A DNA stretch of 64,000 nt from the NCBI RefSeq assembly GCF_000725125.1, contig NZ_JFCB01000001.1, forward strand, positions 186,001-250,000, written 5' to 3'. Source of the DNA: Streptomyces toyocaensis (lineage in GTDB: Bacteria > Actinomycetota > Actinomycetes > Streptomycetales > Streptomycetaceae). Numbering within the stretch: position 1 is the stretch's first letter; each line of letters starts with the position of its first letter. The notes beneath the pieces were generated by a model that ran no database searches, had not been told where the DNA came from, and worked only from the letters and a program-made list of their open reading frames with translations. Both the position numbers and the translations under genes were made by a program. This document shows, one piece after another, positions 62,658 to 64,000 of the stretch.

Positions 62658-63562
62658 GCAGGACACTTTCCCCGTACGCGCTTCCCACGGCCGTGCCGGC
62701 CCTGCTGGCCGTCGCGGCCCTCGCGCTGTCCGGGTGTTCCGGACCGGACCGTACCGGGAGCACCGGCGCCGGGTCCGGCCCGGCCCGCACGGCGTCGGCC
62801 GCCCCGCCGCCGGGCCCCCGCGCGTCACCGTCCCCGCCCCGCCCCTCGCACACCCCCGGCGGGACACGCTGGCGCCCACGCCCCGGGCTCTCCTGGCAGT
62901 GGCAGCTCGACGGCCGGGCCGACCCGTCGGCCGACGTGCCCGTCTACGACATCGACGGTTTCGAGAACACGGCGCGGGACGTGGCCCGCCTCCACCGCGA
63001 GGGCCGCAAGGTGATCTGCTACGTCAACGTCGGCGCGTGGGAGGAGTTCCGGCCCGACAGGGACGCGTTCCCGCGTTCCGTGCTCGGTCGGCCCAACGGC
63101 TGGCGGGGCGAACGCTGGCTGGACATCCGCCGCGTCCACGTCCTGCGGCCGATCATGGAGCGCCGGTTCGACATGTGCCGGGACAAGGGCTTCGACGCGG
63201 TGGAACCCGACCTGGTGGAGGGCTACGGCAACGACACGGGCTTCCCGCTCACCGCCGGCGACCAGCTCCGCTACAACCGGATGATCGCGGACATCGCGCA
63301 CGACCGTGGTCTGTCGGTGGGCCTCAAGAACGACCTGCCGCAGATCCCCCAGCTCGTGGACCACTTCGACTTCGCCGTCAACGAGGAATGCGCGCAGTAC
63401 GGCGAGTGCGCCGAACTCTCCCCGTTCGTCGAGGCGGGCAAGGCGGTCTTCCACGTGGAGTACTCCGAGCCGACCGGCGCGTTCTGCGGCCTCTCCCGGC
63501 AGCTGGGGCTGTCGTCCATGCGGAAGAAGCCGGAACTGGGGGTGTGGCGGGACCCGTGCTGA
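62654..63562 (+). CDS. GH114 endo-alpha-1,4-polygalactosaminidase lipoprotein
   Basis: A 302-residue lipoprotein. The lipobox LALSGC (about 22-27) is followed by a ~45-residue proline/serine linker and the GH114 barrel (about 75-300), with VICYVNVGAWEEFRPD and the acidic FDAVEPDLVEGY. Endo-polygalactosaminidases of this family, and the hydrolase part of PelA, cut partly deacetylated GalNAc polymers. It probably sits on the outer face of the cell membrane and trims the product. ATG 62654 overlaps the previous stop. Confidence 0.87.
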   Translation: MSRTLSPYALPTAVPALLAVAALALSGCSGPDRTGSTGAGSGPARTASAAPPPGPRASPSPPRPSHTPGGTRWRPRPGLSWQWQLDGRADPSADVPVYDIDGFENTARDVARLHREGRKVICYVNVGAWEEFRPDRDAFPRSVLGRPNGWRGERWLDIRRVHVLRPIMERRFDMCRDKGFDAVEPDLVEGYGNDTGFPLTAGDQLRYNRMIADIAHDRGLSVGLKNDLPQIPQLVDHFDFAVNEECAQYGECAELSPFVEAGKAVFHVEYSEPTGAFCGLSRQLGLSSMRKKPELGVWRDPC

Positions 63563-63580
63563 CCACCGGGCCGCCCTCCC

Positions 63581-63946
63581 TCATCCCGCCCCGCTCCTCG
63601 TGACCGACGCCATGGAGGTATCGGCCTGCCGCAGCTCGGCGAGGAGTTCGCTCTGCCCGGCGAGGAGTTCGGTCAGGATCCGCCGGGCCGCGCGCAGCAG
63701 CTCGGCGACGTCGCCGCCGGCGAGGGCGTACCGGACGGTGGAGCCCTCCCGGACCGAGACGACGATCCCGGCCCTGCGCAGCACGGCAAGCTGCTGCGAG
63801 AGGCTGGACGGTTCGATGTCGATGTCGGCGAGCAGGTCCCGCACCGGCACGGGCCCGTGCTGCAGCAGCTCCAGGACCCTGATGCGCACGGGGTGTCCCA
63901 GCATGCGGAAGAACTCTGCCTTGGCCTGATAGAGGGGGACTTGCAT
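63581..63946 (-). CDS. ArsR-family winged-helix regulator
   Basis: A 121-residue HTH_5 regulator: FFRMLGHPVRIRVLELL, then the recognition helix region PSSLSQQLAVLRRAGIVV and wing REGSTVRYAL. No cysteine metal site is visible, so it may sense something other than As/Cd. ATG 63946 has AGGGAG about ten bases upstream. It converges on the polysaccharide operon; its likely target lies beyond the window. Confidence 0.88.
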   Translation of the reverse strand: MQVPLYQAKAEFFRMLGHPVRIRVLELLQHGPVPVRDLLADIDIEPSSLSQQLAVLRRAGIVVSVREGSTVRYALAGGDVAELLRAARRILTELLAGQSELLAELRQADTSMASVTRSGAG

Positions 63947-64000
63947 GGGTGCGTGCTCCCTGCCGCATCGGGGATGTTGTGCGAGGCGCGGCGGCGCCCC

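Larger units (their letters stand above)
53939..63562 (+). other. Pel-like aminosugar polysaccharide operon
   Basis: Eight genes run in one direction, several of them overlapping by four bases: deacetylase, PelF-like glycosyltransferase, membrane protein, LegB-like dehydratase, sugar nucleotidyltransferase, NAD epimerase, Sph3-like protein and GH114 lipoprotein. GH114, GH135 and PelA-type deacetylases all act on alpha-1,4-linked galactosamine polymers, which points to the product. PelD, PelE and an outer-membrane PelB/PelC are not seen, the latter as expected for a Gram-positive. Confidence 0.65.

Overview
The window is high-GC DNA with GTG/TTG starts, GTGA/ATGA gene overlaps and purine-rich ribosome-binding sites. 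Its gene content (NarL- and OmpR-type regulators, StrR-like ParB regulator, SNF2/SWIM pair, allantoin genes next to malate synthase) points to a Streptomyces chromosome. No tRNA, rRNA, CRISPR array, insertion sequence or phage gene was seen.

Layout. (1) 1-13.3 kb is mixed accessory and physiological genes: the 3' end of a prenyltransferase/squalene-cyclase-repeat protein, a vanadium-haloperoxidase-like secreted protein with altered active-site residues, a NarL-type sensor kinase, an MMPL exporter, DUF6223, a VOC protein, a DUF485/acetate-type symporter pair, a NarL-type response regulator, and a DUF6220/membrane multicopper oxidase pair. Long hairpins separate many of these units. (2) 13.3-33.1 kb is a biosynthetic gene cluster with no PKS or NRPS. 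It holds two complete routes to aminohydroxybenzoates. One is aspartate kinase plus GriI- and GriH-type enzymes, giving 3-amino-4-hydroxybenzoate. The other is a class II DAHP synthase, a PhzE-type synthase, a PhzD-type isochorismatase and an EntA/DhbA-type dehydrogenase, giving 3-hydroxyanthranilate. The same cluster encodes an acyl-CoA ligase, an amidohydrolase-fold protein and a KASIII-like enzyme, the trio known from benzoxazole pathways (A33853, nataxazole). Two flavin monooxygenases, an extra SDR, a DegT-family protein, a DUF6081 protein, DoxX, an OmpR-type regulator and a StrR-like regulator complete it. The likely product is a benzoxazole- or amide-linked aminohydroxybenzoate dimer. 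(3) 33.2-43.7 kb is conserved chromosomal metabolism: HipA-like kinase, malate synthase, a MobA-like nucleotidyltransferase, the IclR-type allantoin regulator, allantoinase, allantoicase, an SDR, a universal stress protein and a PaaI thioesterase. (4) 43.7-52.7 kb is a GntR/Gfo-Idh-MocA/ROK-kinase sugar locus followed by a SNF2 helicase and a SWIM-domain partner. (5) 53.9-63.6 kb is a compact, overlapping polysaccharide operon that resembles a rearranged pel system: a secreted PelA-like deacetylase, a PelF-like glycosyltransferase, a polytopic membrane protein, nucleotide-sugar enzymes, a Sph3-like (GH135) protein and a GH114 lipoprotein. An ArsR regulator closes the window.

Regulatory sequence. 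A 22-bp palindrome occurs once in the divergent promoter of the biosynthetic cluster and once, with one mismatch, beside the StrR-like gene, so it is a good candidate operator. A 56-58-bp promoter-like element is shared by the symporter operon at 7.7 kb and the cluster's second flavin monooxygenase at 25.6 kb. Matching 6-5-6 inverted repeats precede allantoinase and malate synthase. A 10-bp palindrome flanks the GntR gene on both sides. A 16-bp palindrome sits between the NarL-type response regulator and the DUF6220/oxidase operon.
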